Shown here piece by piece: positions 62,667 to 64,000 of a stretch of DNA of 64,000 bases (its first letter is position 1; each line of letters begins with the position of its first letter). Origin of the DNA: Streptosporangium sp. NBC_01495 (GTDB lineage: Bacteria > Actinomycetota > Actinomycetes > Streptosporangiales > Streptosporangiaceae). The notes below the pieces were generated by a model that searched no databases, was not told the origin of the DNA, and saw nothing but the letters and a program-made list of their open reading frames with translations. The stretch spans positions 7,254,001-7,318,000 of the forward strand of contig NZ_CP109430.1 in the NCBI RefSeq assembly GCF_036250735.1, read 5' to 3'. The position numbers and the translations under genes are program-made.

Positions 62667-63407
62667 ATGGCACTGCGACCTGTTCAGGTGAACATAAAGG
62701 CTCTTGATGCCTCGGCGGTCGGCCGGTTCTGGGCGGAGGCCCTCGGCTGGAGTGCTTACAGCCCCGGCGTGACCACCTACGTCGGACCCGTCGGCGGCCT
62801 CGTCTGGCCGGACCCGGTCGCCGTCTGCATCGACGTCGTTCCCGTCCCGGAACCCAAGACGACGACAAAGAACCGTGTGCACCTCGATCTCGCCACCACC
62901 TCCACGGCCCATCAGGCGGACCTGGTCGCGCGCCTCCAGGCTCTCGGTGCGACGCCCGCCGACGTTGGCCAGGGCGACGTGCCATGGACGGTCCTCGCCG
63001 ATCCGGAGGGCAACGAGTTCTGCGTGCTGGAGCCTCGGGAGATCTACCGGGACACCGGGCCGATCGCCGCGGTGGTGGTCGACTGCGCCGATCCGCGGGC
63101 CATGGCCCGGTTCTGGGGCGAGGCGATCGACTGGCCCCTGCACGAGGTGACCGACGACCAGGCGACGCTGCGCTCCGCCAAGGGTGTCGGCCCGTATCTC
63201 GAGTTCCTCCGCACGCCCGGCGTGAAGACCGTGCCAGACCGCGTCCATCTCGACCTGCTGCCGTACCCCGGTGACGACAAAGCAGCGGAGGTGGCCCGGC
63301 TGCGGGCTCTGGGCGCCACCGACCTCGACCTCGGCCAGGGCGACGTCCCGTGGACATGCCTGGCCGACCCGGAGGGCCACGAGTTCTGCGTCCTCGCCCC
63401 GTCCTGA
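62667..63407 (+). CDS. Two-domain VOC (glyoxalase-like) protein
   Basis: The 246-residue protein starts at ATG 62667. Two tandem VOC domains are evident. The first reads VQVNIKALDASAVGRFWAEALGW and ends WTVLADPEGNEFCVLEP. The second reads AAVVVDCADPRAMARFWGEAIDW and ends WTCLADPEGHEFCVLAP. Both carry the metal-ligand pattern with H or N and E. The substrate is unknown; such proteins include dioxygenases and bleomycin-type binding proteins. Left neighbour of transposase remnants. Confidence 0.88.
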   Translation: MALRPVQVNIKALDASAVGRFWAEALGWSAYSPGVTTYVGPVGGLVWPDPVAVCIDVVPVPEPKTTTKNRVHLDLATTSTAHQADLVARLQALGATPADVGQGDVPWTVLADPEGNEFCVLEPREIYRDTGPIAAVVVDCADPRAMARFWGEAIDWPLHEVTDDQATLRSAKGVGPYLEFLRTPGVKTVPDRVHLDLLPYPGDDKAAEVARLRALGATDLDLGQGDVPWTCLADPEGHEFCVLAPS

Positions 63408-63412
63408 CATGG

Positions 63413-63667
63413 AACGAGGGCGGTCCGCGGGCGCCGCGGGCGCAGGGACCGGCGTCGCTGCCGAGGCTCAGCCAGAAGCAGTTCACGCAGTTGGAGGCGG
63501 ACCTGGCCAAGGGTCCGGCCGAGCACGGCTGGGAGGACCGACGATGGACGCTCGCCCGGATCAAGACGTTGATCGGCTGACGCTTTCATCTGGCCTACAC
63601 GATTCAGGGCGTGCGGAAGCTTCTGGTGCGCAACGGCTGGTCGTGCCAGGTGCCGGCCCGCCGCTGA
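63413..63667 (+). mobile_element. IS630-type transposase N-terminal remnant
   Basis: The sequence encodes LSQKQFTQLEADLAKGPAEH, GWEDRRWTLARIKTLIG, then an in-frame TGA, then RFHLAYTIQGVRKLLVRNGW and SCQVPARR. This is the winged-helix start of an IS630 transposase, inactivated by the stop and truncated before the DDE domain. Confidence 0.8.
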
Positions 63668-64000
63668 CGTCATCGCCGGCTTCCCCGGCCGGGCCGATTT
63701 GACCGGCGCCCGCGTGCTCGCCGAACTCGGCGACGACCGCACCTGCTTCTCCGACGCCCACGCGCTGAAGGCCTACGCCGCATCGGTGCCCATCACCCGC
63801 GCTTCGGGCAAGAGCCTGGTCGTCCACCATCGCAAGGTGAAGAATCAGCGCCTGGCCGCCGTCAGCTACGTGTGGTCCTTCGCCTCCCTACGGGCACCAG
63901 GTCCCCGAGCGCACTACGACTACCGGCGTGCCGAGGGCGACCGGCACTCCAGCGCGCCGCGCAACACCTTCGATCGGATGCTCGGCTGCCTGTTCCACTG
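63666..64000 (+). mobile_element. IS110-family transposase C-terminal fragment, runs off the window
   Basis: The frame from 63666 is open to the last base. It reads LTGARVLAELGDDRTCFSDA, HALKAYAASVPITRASGKSL, RKVKNQRLAAVSYVWSFASL and NTFDRMLGCLFH. This is the Transposase_20-type C-terminal half of IS110 elements with its conserved SGKS block. The N-terminal DEDD half is missing, and it abuts the IS630 remnant directly. Confidence 0.85.

Overview
The window is high-GC DNA from a filamentous actinomycete. A member of the Streptosporangiales (Streptosporangium- or Nonomuraea-like) fits best. The reasons are the GC-rich codon use, frequent GTG and TTG starts, and family content: XRE/TPR regulators paired with RsbW-like ATPases, DUF5753 + DUF397 pairs, a BTAD-type large regulator, a SAV_915 protein and a DUF6069 protein. 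No rRNA, tRNA or CRISPR array was seen. Species-level placement is inference.

Layout. 0-3.7 kb and 23.7-26.8 kb hold two paralogous modules: a phosphotransferase-like kinase, an XRE/TPR regulator and a divergent small RsbW-like ATPase. The first module also carries the remnant of another regulator. 3.8-7.4 kb has a zinc-ribbon protein, a predicted phosphorothioate-dependent McrA-type HNH nuclease, a small protein with a duplicated CCHH motif, a DUF4240 protein and a monooxygenase. 7.5-10 kb is a secreted ExeM/NucH nuclease with a strong terminator. 10.3-11 kb is a VapBC pair whose start overlaps an inverted repeat. 11-17 kb holds an oxidoreductase/DUF6069 operon with a divergent AraC regulator and a 1147-residue BTAD/AAA/TPR regulator.

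17-23 kb is the most interesting stretch. A divergent pair consists of a NACHT-LRR ATPase and a 97-residue two-helix membrane protein. The N-terminus of the ATPase and the C-terminus of the small protein share a ~25-residue motif. This is the architecture expected of an NLR receptor and effector that signal through a shared amyloid-like (RHIM/BASS-type) motif. 26.9-29.6 kb has a cysteine-synthase-like enzyme, an SDR remnant, a macro-domain hydrolase and a membrane-anchored Mrr-type nuclease. 29.9-33.2 kb is a compact minus-strand operon: methyltransferase, imine-reductase-like enzyme, an elastin-like TPGPG-repeat protein, and a type II thioesterase that lacks its catalytic serine and contains a perfect 26-bp inverted repeat.

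34.3-42.5 kb is a complete type II Wadjet anti-plasmid system (jetA-jetB-jetC-jetD) with start/stop overlaps and an extra repeat-bearing mini-ORF between jetC and jetD. 42.5-55.8 kb is mostly chromosomal-type genes: hypothetical pairs, a class II amidotransferase, a secreted phosphoesterase, a DUF4184 protein, a large hypothetical, an ECF sigma factor with its CU044_5270-type partner, a heparinase-like protein and a NADAR protein. 56-58.8 kb is a WXG100-like gene followed by a 667-residue protein whose C-terminal third drops in GC, with a convergent lipoprotein. 59-62.5 kb has an XRE/DUF397 pair and decayed or orphan accessory genes. 62.7-64 kb has a two-domain VOC protein, then IS630 and IS110 transposase remnants running off the window.

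Taken together this is an accessory region enriched in defence and conflict genes (Wadjet, NLR pair, McrA-like and Mrr-like nucleases, VapBC, macro and NADAR hydrolases). It also has unusually many short tandem repeats inside and next to genes.
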